64,000 nt of DNA, from contig NZ_CP107985.1 of the NCBI RefSeq assembly GCF_036108815.1, forward strand, positions 6,755,501 through 6,819,500, read 5' to 3'. This DNA comes from Streptomyces sp. NBC_00353 (GTDB lineage: Bacteria > Actinomycetota > Actinomycetes > Streptomycetales > Streptomycetaceae). Below the pieces are notes generated by a model. That model did not search any database and was not told where the DNA came from. It saw only the letters and a list, made by a program, of their open reading frames with translations. Position numbers and translations under genes: made by a program. This document shows positions 38,355 to 46,573 of the stretch, one piece after another (the stretch's first letter is position 1; the number at the start of each line of letters is the position of its first letter).

Positions 38355-38383
38355 TTGCATCGTTCAATACGCAAAGATATAGA
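38355..38383 (+). promoter_or_regulatory. Candidate sigma-70-type promoter
   Basis: TTGCAT (38355-38360), a 17-nt spacer and TATAGA (38378-38383). The spacing is ideal and the segment is the most AT-rich nearby. Transcription would start just before the hairpin at 38398. Confidence 0.45.
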
Positions 38384-38397
38384 CGGTGAACGGACCG

Positions 38398-38435
38398 GGG
38401 TGCGGCCCATGGATCCCCACCCATGGGCCGCACCC
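38398..38435 (+). terminator. Strong hairpin just downstream of a promoter
   Basis: GGGTGCGGCCCATGG (38398-38412) pairs perfectly over 15 bp with CCATGGGCCGCACCC (38421-38435), loop 8 nt. It could act as an attenuator, the end of a very short RNA, or a stabilising 5' structure for the downstream regulator. Confidence 0.6.
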
Positions 38436-38680
38436 GGCTTACCCCCGTCGGACACGGAGCCGCACCGTCCGCCGACCGCCGCCGAACGAGCAAAACCCCC
38501 CACGGCCTTCACTCGCTCTTACGGTCGGCTCAGGTTCGTGCCCGACGTCGTACAGCTTTTCCGGTGACGGTGGGGTTCGGCGAGACGTTTCACCTCTGGC
38601 CGAAACCCCGTGGTGACGTCCTGTGACGGTGCGCATACCCTTGAGCGGGGGTAATTGCGGATGCAACAGGTGGGGGTTCG

Positions 38681-39790
38681 GTGCTGCGTATCCATGTGTC
38701 CGGGATGGACCTTTCCAAGGTGCGGATGGCCACACGGCCGGACGCATTGTGGGAAACCATTCTGAGTTTTCACCGGCTGAGGGACCGGCGCGCTTCCACG
38801 GTGTTCGGGAAATGGCGCACGGAAACCCGGCCCCGGCTGAATGGTGAGACACGCCTGCTCGCAGCCCTCGTGCCACCCCGCGGCTATTTCCCGGACTTTC
38901 TGACGCCCTCCCGGGAAGGCAGTGAGCCGCACGGCTTCGATGCCGGAATGGAGGCGCTGCGCGACACCCCGGCCGAGCGGCTCCACGCCGAACTGGGCCT
39001 GCTGCGCGCCGACTGCCGTGAGCCCGGACGGCCGTTGTCGCTGGGCGGCCGGCACGGCGGCGGGCACGGCTCCGGGCGCGGGGTGCGGTCCGGCGGCGTA
39101 CGGCCCGCGGGCGGGCGGCCGGGGGACGGACGGCCGGTGCCGCCCGTCCGGCTGGACGCGCTCTCCGAAGGGCGGACCGAACCTCTCGGGCGGCTCATCA
39201 CCGCCCTGCGCGGCTACCACCGCGCCGCCGTCGAGCCGTACTGGCCGCACATCCAGGCCAGCATCGAGGCCGACCGGGCCGTCCGCGGCCGCGCCCTCCT
39301 CGACGGCGGCGCCGACGAACTCCTCGCCTCCCTCCCGTCCATGATCCGCTGGCGGGCCCCGGTGCTGGAGGCGGACTATCCCGTCGACCGTGAACTGCAC
39401 CTGGACGGCCGGGGGTTACTGCTCCAGCCGTCGTTCTTCTGCCGCTCCACCCCGGTCGTCTACCGCAACTCGAAGCTCACACCCGTCCTCGTGTACCCGG
39501 TCACCCACTCCGCCGCCCCGGTCTTCGCCGAGCCCGGCCCGGGCCCCTGGCTCGGCAGGCTCCTGGGCAACACCCGGTCGACGGTCCTCCAGGCCATCGG
39601 CACGGGCTGCACGACCAGCGAGCTCGCCCGCCGGGCCGGGGTGTCCCTCGCCTCGGCCAGTCAGCATGCGTGCGTGTTGCGCGAGGCGGGGCTGGTACGC
39701 ACCCTGCGGCACGGCAGCTCGGTCCTGCACACGCTCACCCCGCTGGGCGGCTCGCTCCTCAGGGGAGGCGCACCGCTCGCGCTCCCATGA
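38681..39790 (+). CDS. ArsR-like winged-helix regulator with a TTA codon
   Basis: A 369-residue protein. An N-terminal DUF5937-like domain (LWETILSFHRLRD ... LLAALVPPRGYFPDFLTP) is followed by a Gly/Arg-rich insert (about residues 122-160) and a C-terminal ArsR-type helix-turn-helix (TTSELARRAGVSLASASQHACVLREAGLVRTLRHGSSVLHTLTPLG). Codon 246 (39416-39418) is TTA, the rare leucine codon read by bldA tRNA, and I found no other in-frame TTA in the window's genes. Translation should therefore be limited to late growth or development. GTG start; no cotranscribed partner is evident. Confidence 0.85.
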   Translation: MLRIHVSGMDLSKVRMATRPDALWETILSFHRLRDRRASTVFGKWRTETRPRLNGETRLLAALVPPRGYFPDFLTPSREGSEPHGFDAGMEALRDTPAERLHAELGLLRADCREPGRPLSLGGRHGGGHGSGRGVRSGGVRPAGGRPGDGRPVPPVRLDALSEGRTEPLGRLITALRGYHRAAVEPYWPHIQASIEADRAVRGRALLDGGADELLASLPSMIRWRAPVLEADYPVDRELHLDGRGLLLQPSFFCRSTPVVYRNSKLTPVLVYPVTHSAAPVFAEPGPGPWLGRLLGNTRSTVLQAIGTGCTTSELARRAGVSLASASQHACVLREAGLVRTLRHGSSVLHTLTPLGGSLLRGGAPLALP

Positions 39791-39952
39791 CAGGTGGGAG
39801 CGGACGGCTCGGGGGGTGGGGACACTCCGCTCAATGGGTGGGGCGGGCTGCTCCGGATGATTTCCTCGCCCGTCGCGATGAGTTCCGCGCCGACCTGCCG
39901 TCTACCCTTCGACCGCGCTCACCCGGAGCGCCGCCGAGGAGAAGAGACGGAC

Positions 39953-40363
39953 ATGACCCAGATGATCTTCGTGAACCTTCCGGTCAAGGACCTGGAGACG
40001 ACCAAGGGCTTCTTCGGCAAGCTCGGCTTCTCGTTCAACCCGCAGTTCTCCGACGAGACCACCGCGTGCCTGGTCATCAGCGACACCATCTTCGCCATGC
40101 TCATCACCGAGCCGCGCTTCAAGGAGTTCACCAAGAAAGAGATCGCCGATGCCTCGAAGACCACCGAGGCGATCATCGCGCTCAGTGCCGAGAGCCGCGA
40201 GGAGGTCGACGAGCTGGCCGACACGGCGCTCGCCTCCGGGGGATCGCCCGCCAACGAGCCCATGGACCACGGGTTCATGTACGGCCGTTCCTTCCAGGAC
40301 CCCGACCACCACATCTGGGAGGTCGTGTGGATGGACCCGGCCGCAGTTCAGAGCCAGGGCTGA
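39953..40363 (+). CDS. VOC (glyoxalase/bleomycin-resistance-like) family protein
   Basis: A 136-residue vicinal-oxygen-chelate fold protein. It starts MTQMIFVNLPVKDLETTKGFFGKLGFSFNPQFSD and ends in the second metal-site strand FQDPDHHIWEVVWMDP. It belongs to the PhnB/glyoxalase-like group with unknown substrate; some metal ligands may be retained (His in PDHHIWE and Glu in IWEVVW). The ATG follows AGGAGA. It is convergent with the SDR gene. Confidence 0.88.
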   Translation: MTQMIFVNLPVKDLETTKGFFGKLGFSFNPQFSDETTACLVISDTIFAMLITEPRFKEFTKKEIADASKTTEAIIALSAESREEVDELADTALASGGSPANEPMDHGFMYGRSFQDPDHHIWEVVWMDPAAVQSQG

Positions 40364-40403
40364 GCCGTCCAGGGCCGAGCCGCAACGTTCGCCCCGGGCC
40401 CGG

Positions 40404-41333
40404 TCAGGACTTGAGGCCCGGCCAGGTCACCCCCGTGAGCTGCTCGGACGCCACCCACAGCCGTTCGCCCGCCACGTCGTTCAGCGTCCAGCGCGCCCGC
40501 CAGGACGGGGCGGGCGCACCCCGCCAGCCCAGCAGCTTCGGGCCGGTGAACGAGTCGGGGCGCACGCCGGGCGCGGTGGCCGCATACAGCGTCGGCAGCG
40601 CACCGGACGACGCGGGCTGGGCAACGAGCCGGTTGCCCAGTTCGAAGACCCGTTCCGCCGCCTTGCGGTTCTCCATCCGTACGCCCGCGGTCTGCAGATT
40701 GGTCGCCGCGTAGCCGGGGTGTGCGGCGGCGGCCACGATGTCGGATCCGGACGCCGCGAGCCGGCGCGCCAGCTCGTGGACGAAGAGCAGGTTCGCTGTC
40801 TTCGAGCGGCCGTACGCGATCCAACGGCGGTAGTTGCGCTCGCTGTTGAGATCGCCGATGTCGATGTTGGACGCGGCGTGCATCGCGCTGGACACGCTCA
40901 CCACCCGGGCGCCGGGGGTGTCGAGCAGTTTGGGCAGGAGCAGGCCGCCCAGAGCGAAATGCCCGAGGTGGTTGACGCCGAACTGGGTCTCGAAGCCGTC
41001 GGCCGTCCTCCCGTACGGCAGGGCCATCACACCCGCGTTGTTGATCAGCAGATCCAGCCGGTCGGACGGGTACGCCGCGGCGAACGCCCTCACCGAGGAC
41101 AGATCGGCCAGATCCAGGGGTGCGAACTCCACCCGCGCGTCCGGCACGGCAGCCCGGATGCGTGACTCGGCCTCCTTGCCGCGGCTCTCGTCCCGGCACG
41201 CCAGCAGCACCCGCGCGCCGCGGCGCGCCAGCTCCAGTGCCGTGACGAGTCCGATGCCGCTGTTGGCTCCGGTGACCACGGCCGTACGGCCGCTCTGGTC
41301 GGGGATGTCGCTCGCGTTCCAGCCCTGGGTCAT
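40404..41333 (-). CDS. Short-chain dehydrogenase/reductase
   Basis: A 309-residue SDR, close to the retinol/protochlorophyllide-reductase-like group. The cofactor motif is TGANSGIG (near residue 21), NNAG is near residue 95 and the catalytic pair is YGRSK (Tyr and Lys in RWIAYGRSKTANLLF). The arginine after the second strand (ACRDESRG) suggests NADP preference. Substrate unknown. It lies downstream of the nirD end on the same strand, 76 nt away, and may simply share the strand. Confidence 0.9.
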   Translation of the reverse strand: MTQGWNASDIPDQSGRTAVVTGANSGIGLVTALELARRGARVLLACRDESRGKEAESRIRAAVPDARVEFAPLDLADLSSVRAFAAAYPSDRLDLLINNAGVMALPYGRTADGFETQFGVNHLGHFALGGLLLPKLLDTPGARVVSVSSAMHAASNIDIGDLNSERNYRRWIAYGRSKTANLLFVHELARRLAASGSDIVAAAAHPGYAATNLQTAGVRMENRKAAERVFELGNRLVAQPASSGALPTLYAATAPGVRPDSFTGPKLLGWRGAPAPSWRARWTLNDVAGERLWVASEQLTGVTWPGLKS

Positions 41334-41409
41334 GGATCAAGCGTACGGCCGGGACCTGTTGGCCGGAATCGGCTGCGGGGCGTTCCTGTCCCGGGCTTCG
41401 CGGAGCCCG

Positions 41410-41769
41410 TCAGGCGGCGCGCACCGCGAAGACCGGGACGCGCACCTCGTCGTCGTCCAGGCAGGCGCCCGTCGCCAGGTCGAAGCGCTGCTTCAGCAGC
41501 GGCGAGGCGACGAACGGACGCCCCTCGACGGACCCGAGCAGGCCGCGCGAGAGAACGTACGCCCCGGTGAACGGATCGCGGTTGTCGATCGCGTACGCGC
41601 GCCCTGCCCGGTCGACGAAGAGCGCGACCTGCCGGCCGTCCGGGAGGAGTGCCGCGATGCCCCGCCCGGGAGTCAGCCGCGACAGCTCGCAGACCGTGAA
41701 CCAGTCAGTTCCGTCGGCGAGTTGGAGGACCGGAGTCTGCTGTGCCGTAGCCATCGTCTGTGCGGTCAT
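41410..41769 (-). CDS. nirD: Nitrite reductase (NAD(P)H) small subunit
   Basis: A 119-residue NirD with the Rieske-like beta fold but without the iron-sulfur ligands, as is normal for this subunit. Typical segments are DWFTVCELSRLTPGRGIAALL, AIDNRDPFTGAYVLSRGLLG, the VASPLLKQRFDLATG turn and VPVFAV at the end. It associates with NirB for assimilatory reduction of nitrite to ammonium. The ATG overlaps the nirB stop (ATGA). A small hairpin (GGGCT/AGCCC) follows the stop. Confidence 0.93.
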   Translation of the reverse strand: MTAQTMATAQQTPVLQLADGTDWFTVCELSRLTPGRGIAALLPDGRQVALFVDRAGRAYAIDNRDPFTGAYVLSRGLLGSVEGRPFVASPLLKQRFDLATGACLDDDEVRVPVFAVRAA

Positions 41770-44354
41770 CGGGAAGAGGTCCCTTCGAGAGTGCGGACAG
41801 CGAGCACCGGGCCGGCGAGGATCTCCAGGTCGGGCTTGACCTGGTCGCGTTCCGGGACGAACTTCACCGACGGGTCGGGTGCGTCGGGTGCGTTGACGAA
41901 GGTGACGAATCGCCGCAGCCGCTCCGGGTCGTTGATGGTCTCGGCCCACTCGTCGCGGTAGCCGGCGACATGGTCGGCCATCAGCCGCTCCAGCTCCTCG
42001 CAGAGCCCCAGCGAGTCATGGACGACGACGTCCCGTACGTGGTCGAGGCCGCCCTCGATGCGGTCCAGCCAGGTCGAGGTGCGCTCGAGACGGTCCGCGG
42101 TGCGGATGTAGAACATCAGGAACCGGTCGATGAGGCGCACCAGTTCGGCGTCGGAGAGGTCCTGGGCGAGCAGGTCCGCGTGGCGCGGTTCGGCGCCGCC
42201 GTTGCCGCCCACGTACAGGTTCCAGCCGCCTGCGGTGGCAATGATCCCGAAGTCCTTGCCACGGGCCTCCGCGCACTCCCGGGCGCAGCCGGACACCGCC
42301 GACTTCAGCTTGTGCGGCGAGCGCAGCCCGCGGTAGCGCAGCTCCAGGTCGATCGCCATCCGTACCGAGTCCTGCACGCCGTACCGGCACCAGGTCCGGC
42401 CCACGCAGGACTTGACCGTGCGCAGCGACTTTCCGTACGCGTGCCCGGACTCGAATCCGGCGTCCACCAGACGCGTCCAGATCAGCGGCAGCTGGTCGAC
42501 ACGGGCGCCGAACATGTCGATCCGCTGGCCCCCGGTGATCTTCGTGTAGAGGCCGAAGTCGCGGGCGACCTCGCCGATCACGATCAGCTTCTCCGGGGTG
42601 ATCTCGCCTCCCGGGATGCGCGGCACGATCGAGTACGAGCCGTTGCGCTGGAGGTTGGCCAGGAAGTGGTCGTTGGTGTCCTGGAGGGCCGCCTGCTCGC
42701 CGTCCAGCACATAGCCGCTCGCGCCGAGCGCCGGAGCCAGCGACGCGATGATCGAGCCGACCGTCGGCTTGCAGATCTCGCAGCCGTCCCCGCCGCGCGC
42801 GGCCTCACGGCCGTGGGAGTCGAGCAGTTCCGCGTACGAGGCGATACCGAGGGTGCGGACGATCTCGTACAACTCGCTGCGGGTGTGCGAGAAGCAGCCG
42901 CACAGACCCTTGTCCTGGCTCTGCGGCAGCAGCTGCCCGATCACCTTCACGCAACTGCCGCAGCCGGTACCGGCCTTGGTGCACTTCTTCACCTCGGGCA
43001 GCGTGGTGTGCTCGCAGATCGCGCCCTTGGTGACGTTGTGGCAGGAGCAGATCACCGCGTCGTCCGGCAGCGCGGACGGGCCGAGCGTGACCGGGCCGCC
43101 CGCACCGGCCGGCAGCACCAGCTGCTCCGGGGCGACCGGCAGGACCGTACCGGTCATCGGCCGCAGCGTGCCGTACTGCTCGGCGTCCCCGACCAGCACC
43201 CCGCCGAGCAGGGTGCCGTCCCGGCCGATCACCAGCTTCTTGTAGACGCCGGTGCGGGAGTCCGCGTACACCACGTCGAGGCAGCCCTCGGCCGTGCCGT
43301 GCGCGTCGCCGAACGACGCCACGTCCACCCCGAGCAGCTTCAGCTTCGTCGACAGATCGGCGCCGGTGAACGCCGCCGCCCTGCCCGCGATCACCTCGGC
43401 GGCCGCCTGCGCCATCTCGTAGCCGGGCGCGACGAGTCCGTACACCCGGCCGTCCGCGGCCAGTGCGCACTCGCCGATCGCGAAGATCGCCGGGTCGGAG
43501 GTACGGCACTCCTCGTCGACGACGATGCCGCCGCGTGGTCCGACCGCCAGACCGCAGTCGCGGGCCAGCTGGTCCCGGGGGCGTACCCCCGCCGAGAAGA
43601 CCACCAGGTCGGTGGCGAGCGACGAACCGTCGGAGAGTTCCATCCCGGTCACCGCGCCGTCCTCGCCCGCGGTGACCTCCTGCGTACCGACGCCCGTGTG
43701 CACGGTGAGGCCCATGGACTCGATGGTGCGCAGCAGCGCCGCGCCACCGCCTTCGTCGACCTGCACCGGCATCAGCCGGGGCGCGAACTCCACGACGTGT
43801 GTGTCGAGCCCGAGCCCCTTCAGCGCGCCCGCCGCCTCCAGCCCGAGCAGCCCGCCGCCGACCACCGCACCGGTGGTCGCCGTCCTGGCGTACTCCTCGA
43901 TGGCGAGGAGGTCCTCGATCGTGCGGTAGACGAAGCAGCCCGCGGCGTCCTTGCCGGGGACCGGCGGCACGAAGGGGTACGAGCCGGTGGCCAGCACCAG
44001 CGTGTCGTACGCGAAGGTCTCTCCGGAGCGTGCGGTGACCGTACGGGCCTCGCGGTCCACGCTCTCGGCAGGGTTGCCGAGATGCAGCTCGAAGCCGTGC
44101 CGGTCCATGAAGCCCGGCTCGGCGAGCGACAGGTCGTCCGGGGTCCGCCCGGCGAAGTAGGAGGTGAGCTGGACCCGGTCGTAGGCGGCGCGGGGTTCCT
44201 CGCAGAGGACGACGACCCGGGCGGTGCCCGCGGTCGCGGTCAGTCCGCGGTCGGCGAGCGCCTCCAGGAACCGCTGGCCGACCATGCCGTGTCCGACGAC
44301 CACGATCGTGGGCACCGGGGCGGTGTGGTCGGTCGGGGGAGTGGACACCGGCAT
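41766..44354 (-). CDS. nirB: Nitrite reductase (NAD(P)H) large subunit
   Basis: An 862-residue assimilatory nitrite reductase. The N-terminal FAD/NAD domains begin IVVVGHGMVGQRFLEAL. Two BFD-like [2Fe-2S] modules follow around residues 435-550 (CSCHNVTKGAIC..., CGSC; CGCF, CEIC). The C-terminal ferredoxin-like halves carry the [4Fe-4S]-siroheme ligands (CVGRTWC and CARECAE). It reduces nitrite to ammonium with six electrons from NAD(P)H. GGAGG precedes the ATG, which lies 1 nt from the upstream stop. It needs siroheme, for which the chelatase at 56926 is the local candidate. Confidence 0.95.
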   Translation of the reverse strand: MPVSTPPTDHTAPVPTIVVVGHGMVGQRFLEALADRGLTATAGTARVVVLCEEPRAAYDRVQLTSYFAGRTPDDLSLAEPGFMDRHGFELHLGNPAESVDREARTVTARSGETFAYDTLVLATGSYPFVPPVPGKDAAGCFVYRTIEDLLAIEEYARTATTGAVVGGGLLGLEAAGALKGLGLDTHVVEFAPRLMPVQVDEGGGAALLRTIESMGLTVHTGVGTQEVTAGEDGAVTGMELSDGSSLATDLVVFSAGVRPRDQLARDCGLAVGPRGGIVVDEECRTSDPAIFAIGECALAADGRVYGLVAPGYEMAQAAAEVIAGRAAAFTGADLSTKLKLLGVDVASFGDAHGTAEGCLDVVYADSRTGVYKKLVIGRDGTLLGGVLVGDAEQYGTLRPMTGTVLPVAPEQLVLPAGAGGPVTLGPSALPDDAVICSCHNVTKGAICEHTTLPEVKKCTKAGTGCGSCVKVIGQLLPQSQDKGLCGCFSHTRSELYEIVRTLGIASYAELLDSHGREAARGGDGCEICKPTVGSIIASLAPALGASGYVLDGEQAALQDTNDHFLANLQRNGSYSIVPRIPGGEITPEKLIVIGEVARDFGLYTKITGGQRIDMFGARVDQLPLIWTRLVDAGFESGHAYGKSLRTVKSCVGRTWCRYGVQDSVRMAIDLELRYRGLRSPHKLKSAVSGCARECAEARGKDFGIIATAGGWNLYVGGNGGAEPRHADLLAQDLSDAELVRLIDRFLMFYIRTADRLERTSTWLDRIEGGLDHVRDVVVHDSLGLCEELERLMADHVAGYRDEWAETINDPERLRRFVTFVNAPDAPDPSVKFVPERDQVKPDLEILAGPVLAVRTLEGTSSR

Positions 44355-44355
44355 C

Positions 44356-45579
44356 TCAGAAGCCTCCGTCGTTGGTGAGCAGATGGAGCAGGGACGTTTC
44401 GGCGGGGAGCGGTTCGTCGTCCTCCCAGGTCCGGGCGAGCGTGCCGACCGCGGCGAGATCGCCGAGCAGCACCCCGCCCGCCAGCCGGTCGCCGCGCACG
44501 ACGACCGAGCGGTACGCGCCACGCGTGGCGTCGGCGAGCCGGACGACGTCGTCGCCGGGCAGCGGCCGGGACTCCCCGAACGCGGCCAGATCGAAGGGGC
44601 CCGCGGGGCCGGCAGCCGGACCGTGCAGAGTGAGGCGGGTCAGGGCGCGGGTCCCCTCGTAGCGGGCGGGCCGCCCGGCCAGCACCTGGGCGAGCACATC
44701 GGCCTGCTCCAGCGCCGGGCCCGCCAGGCCGTACACGGTGCCGCGGTGCTCGGCGCAATCGCCGATCGCATGGATGTACGGATCGGAGGTACGCAGCCCG
44801 TCGTCGACGACGATGCCCCGGCGTACGTCCAGGCCGGCCGCCTGCGCGAGCCCGGTCCTGGGACGTACACCGCAGGCCAGCACCGTGATCTCGGCCGCCA
44901 GCTCGTAACCGTCGGCGAGCTCCACCGCCCGCACCGCGCCGTCGGCGCAGCGCAGTCCGCGAACCCGGCACTCGGTGTGCACCTCCACGCCGAGACTCTC
45001 CAGGTGGCGCCGGAGCAGCCCGGCAGATTCGGCGTCCAGCTGCCGCTCCATGAGGTGTTCGCCCTGCTGGGCAAGCACCACCTGCGCACCGCATGCGGCC
45101 AGCGCCCGGGCGGCGGACACACCGAGCAGTCCGCCGCCGATGACGACGGCGCGCGCACTCCGGGTGCCGGCACGCACCGCTTCCCGCAGCGCAAAACAGT
45201 CGTCGAGGGTACGGAACGCATGCACCCCGTCCGGCATCTCGGTGCCGAGCCCGCGCAGCGGCGGCAGCACCGGGTTCGACCCGGTGGCCAGTACCAGCCG
45301 CCCGTACCGCACGACGCTTCCGTCGTCGCAGTGGACCAGCCGGTCCGCCCGGTCGATCCGCACCACCCGCACCCCGCGCCGCACCTCGGCCGGGGGCAGG
45401 GCGATGACCTCGGCCGCGTACCGTCCGGCCAGAACCTCGGCCAGCAGCACCCGGTTGTACGGGGCGTGCGTCTCCTCGCCGATGACGGTGACGCCGGGCA
45501 TCCGGGCGGCGAGCCGTGCGCCCGCCATCCCGGCGCCGATCACCACCACACGTGCCGTGTCCGCCGTCTCTGTCGTCAT
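44356..45579 (-). CDS. NirB-like FAD/NAD(P) oxidoreductase, probable nitrate reductase electron donor
   Basis: A 407-residue flavoprotein, first gene of the nir operon. It has two Rossmann motifs, VVVIGAGMAGARLA (FAD) and AVVIGGGLLGVSAARAL (NAD(P)H), plus the AIGDCAEH flavin motif. It closely parallels the N-terminal domains of NirB but lacks the [2Fe-2S] and siroheme parts. In other bacteria a protein of this kind passes electrons to the assimilatory nitrate reductase, and the nasA here has no reductase module of its own. The role is therefore inferred. A GlnR-type box lies 23 nt upstream. Confidence 0.85.
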   Translation of the reverse strand: MTTETADTARVVVIGAGMAGARLAARMPGVTVIGEETHAPYNRVLLAEVLAGRYAAEVIALPPAEVRRGVRVVRIDRADRLVHCDDGSVVRYGRLVLATGSNPVLPPLRGLGTEMPDGVHAFRTLDDCFALREAVRAGTRSARAVVIGGGLLGVSAARALAACGAQVVLAQQGEHLMERQLDAESAGLLRRHLESLGVEVHTECRVRGLRCADGAVRAVELADGYELAAEITVLACGVRPRTGLAQAAGLDVRRGIVVDDGLRTSDPYIHAIGDCAEHRGTVYGLAGPALEQADVLAQVLAGRPARYEGTRALTRLTLHGPAAGPAGPFDLAAFGESRPLPGDDVVRLADATRGAYRSVVVRGDRLAGGVLLGDLAAVGTLARTWEDDEPLPAETSLLHLLTNDGGF

Positions 45580-45591
45580 GGTGAGCAGCCT

Positions 45592-45640
45592 GAGCGGCGG
45601 GTGTTACCCGACCGGATCCTCGCTGTTTCCCGGGAGGAAC
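45592..45640 (-). promoter_or_regulatory. GlnR-type box and leaderless-type promoter of the nir operon
   Basis: Read on the minus strand from 45640, the pentamers are GTTCC-N6-GAAAC-N6-GATCC-N6-GTAAC (45640 to 45603). This matches the GlnR arrangement gTnAC-N6-GaAAC repeated twice. Ten nt later comes CAGGCT, a -10-like hexamer, and 7 nt after it the ATG (45579). The spacing is identical to that upstream of nasA. Confidence 0.75.
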
Positions 45641-45706
45641 CTTGCGCTCAGCGTCCCCGCAAGCCGTCTGTGAGGGTGCTGCGGTCCGGGAACCTCAGAG
45701 TTGGCT

Positions 45707-45737
45707 CAACTTTCCGGTGATCCGGACGGGAAAGTTG
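45707..45737. promoter_or_regulatory. Inverted repeat upstream of TSUP gene
   Basis: CAACTTTCC (45707-45715) and GGAAAGTTG (45729-45737) are perfect complements with a 13-bp spacer, 36 nt before the TSUP start. A possible operator for the TSUP gene; regulator unknown. Confidence 0.45.
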
Positions 45738-45772
45738 GACGGGACACGTATCTCGTCCTTACAGTCGCGACC

Positions 45773-46558
45773 ATGCCCGACATCACGCTGACCACCCTTG
45801 TCGTCCTCTGCCTCGCCGCTGCCGCCGCGGGCTGGATCGACGCGGTGGTCGGCGGCGGCGGACTGCTCCTGCTGCCCGCGCTGCTGCTGGGCCTGCCGCA
45901 CGTCCCGGCCGCGCATGTCCTCGGCACCAACAAGGCGGTCGCGATCGTCGGTACGTCGGGCGCCGCCGTGACCTACGCGCGCAAGGCGCCGGTGAAGGTC
46001 GGGACGGCCGTCCGGATCGGGCTCATGGCGCTGGCCGGATCGATGACCGGAGCCTTCTTCGCCGCCGGGATCAGCAGTGACGTGCTGCGTCCGGTGATCA
46101 TGGTGGTACTGCTGGCGGTCGCGGCATTCGTGATGCTGCGGCCCCAGTTCGGCAAGGAGGCCGCCGAGGCCACGGACCGCAAGGTCACCCGGGCCCGTAC
46201 CGTCACCGCGATCGTGCTGGTCGGCGGCGGCATCGGCTTCTACGACGGGCTGTTCGGACCCGGCACCGGCACGTTCCTGGTGCTCGCGCTGACGGCCGTG
46301 CTCCACCTCGATCTCGTGACGGCGTCCGCCACCGCCAAGATCGTCAACGTCTGCACCAACGGCGGCGCCCTCGCGATGTTCGCCTACCAGGGCAATGTGA
46401 TGTGGCAGCTGGCCGCGCTGATGGCGGTGTTCAACCTGGCGGGCGGGCTGCTGGGCGCGCGGACGGCGCTCCGGAAAGGCAGTGAGTTCGTCCGGGGTGT
46501 ACTGCTGGTCGTGGTGTTCTCACTGGTCGCGAGACTCGCCTTCGACCAGTGGTCGTAA
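45773..46558 (+). CDS. TauE/SafE (TSUP) family anion permease
   Basis: A 261-residue membrane protein with about seven to eight hydrophobic segments and the two family motifs, GWIDAVVGGGGLLLLPALLLG with LGTNKAVAIVGT near the N-terminus and GFYDGLFGPGTGTFLVLAL with TASATAKIVNVCTNGGALAMF in the second half. TSUP proteins move sulfite, sulfonates, sulfoacetate and other small anions. It is divergent from the nir operon, so nitrite transport is conceivable but not shown by sequence. ATG 45773 is the most likely start. Confidence 0.9.
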   Translation: MPDITLTTLVVLCLAAAAAGWIDAVVGGGGLLLLPALLLGLPHVPAAHVLGTNKAVAIVGTSGAAVTYARKAPVKVGTAVRIGLMALAGSMTGAFFAAGISSDVLRPVIMVVLLAVAAFVMLRPQFGKEAAEATDRKVTRARTVTAIVLVGGGIGFYDGLFGPGTGTFLVLALTAVLHLDLVTASATAKIVNVCTNGGALAMFAYQGNVMWQLAALMAVFNLAGGLLGARTALRKGSEFVRGVLLVVVFSLVARLAFDQWS

Positions 46559-46573
46559 GGGCGCGGGCGGGGG

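Larger units (their letters stand above)
38077..38680. other. Intergenic region ppdK to winged-helix regulator
   Basis: A 604-bp stretch. The first part holds two ppdK terminators. The rest (38200-38680) is clearly less GC-rich and has no supported gene. It contains an AAGCGCTT palindrome near 38318, a sigma-70-like promoter at 38355-38383 and a 15-bp hairpin at 38398-38435. The features suggest a regulated promoter or a short RNA rather than a protein. Confidence 0.6.
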
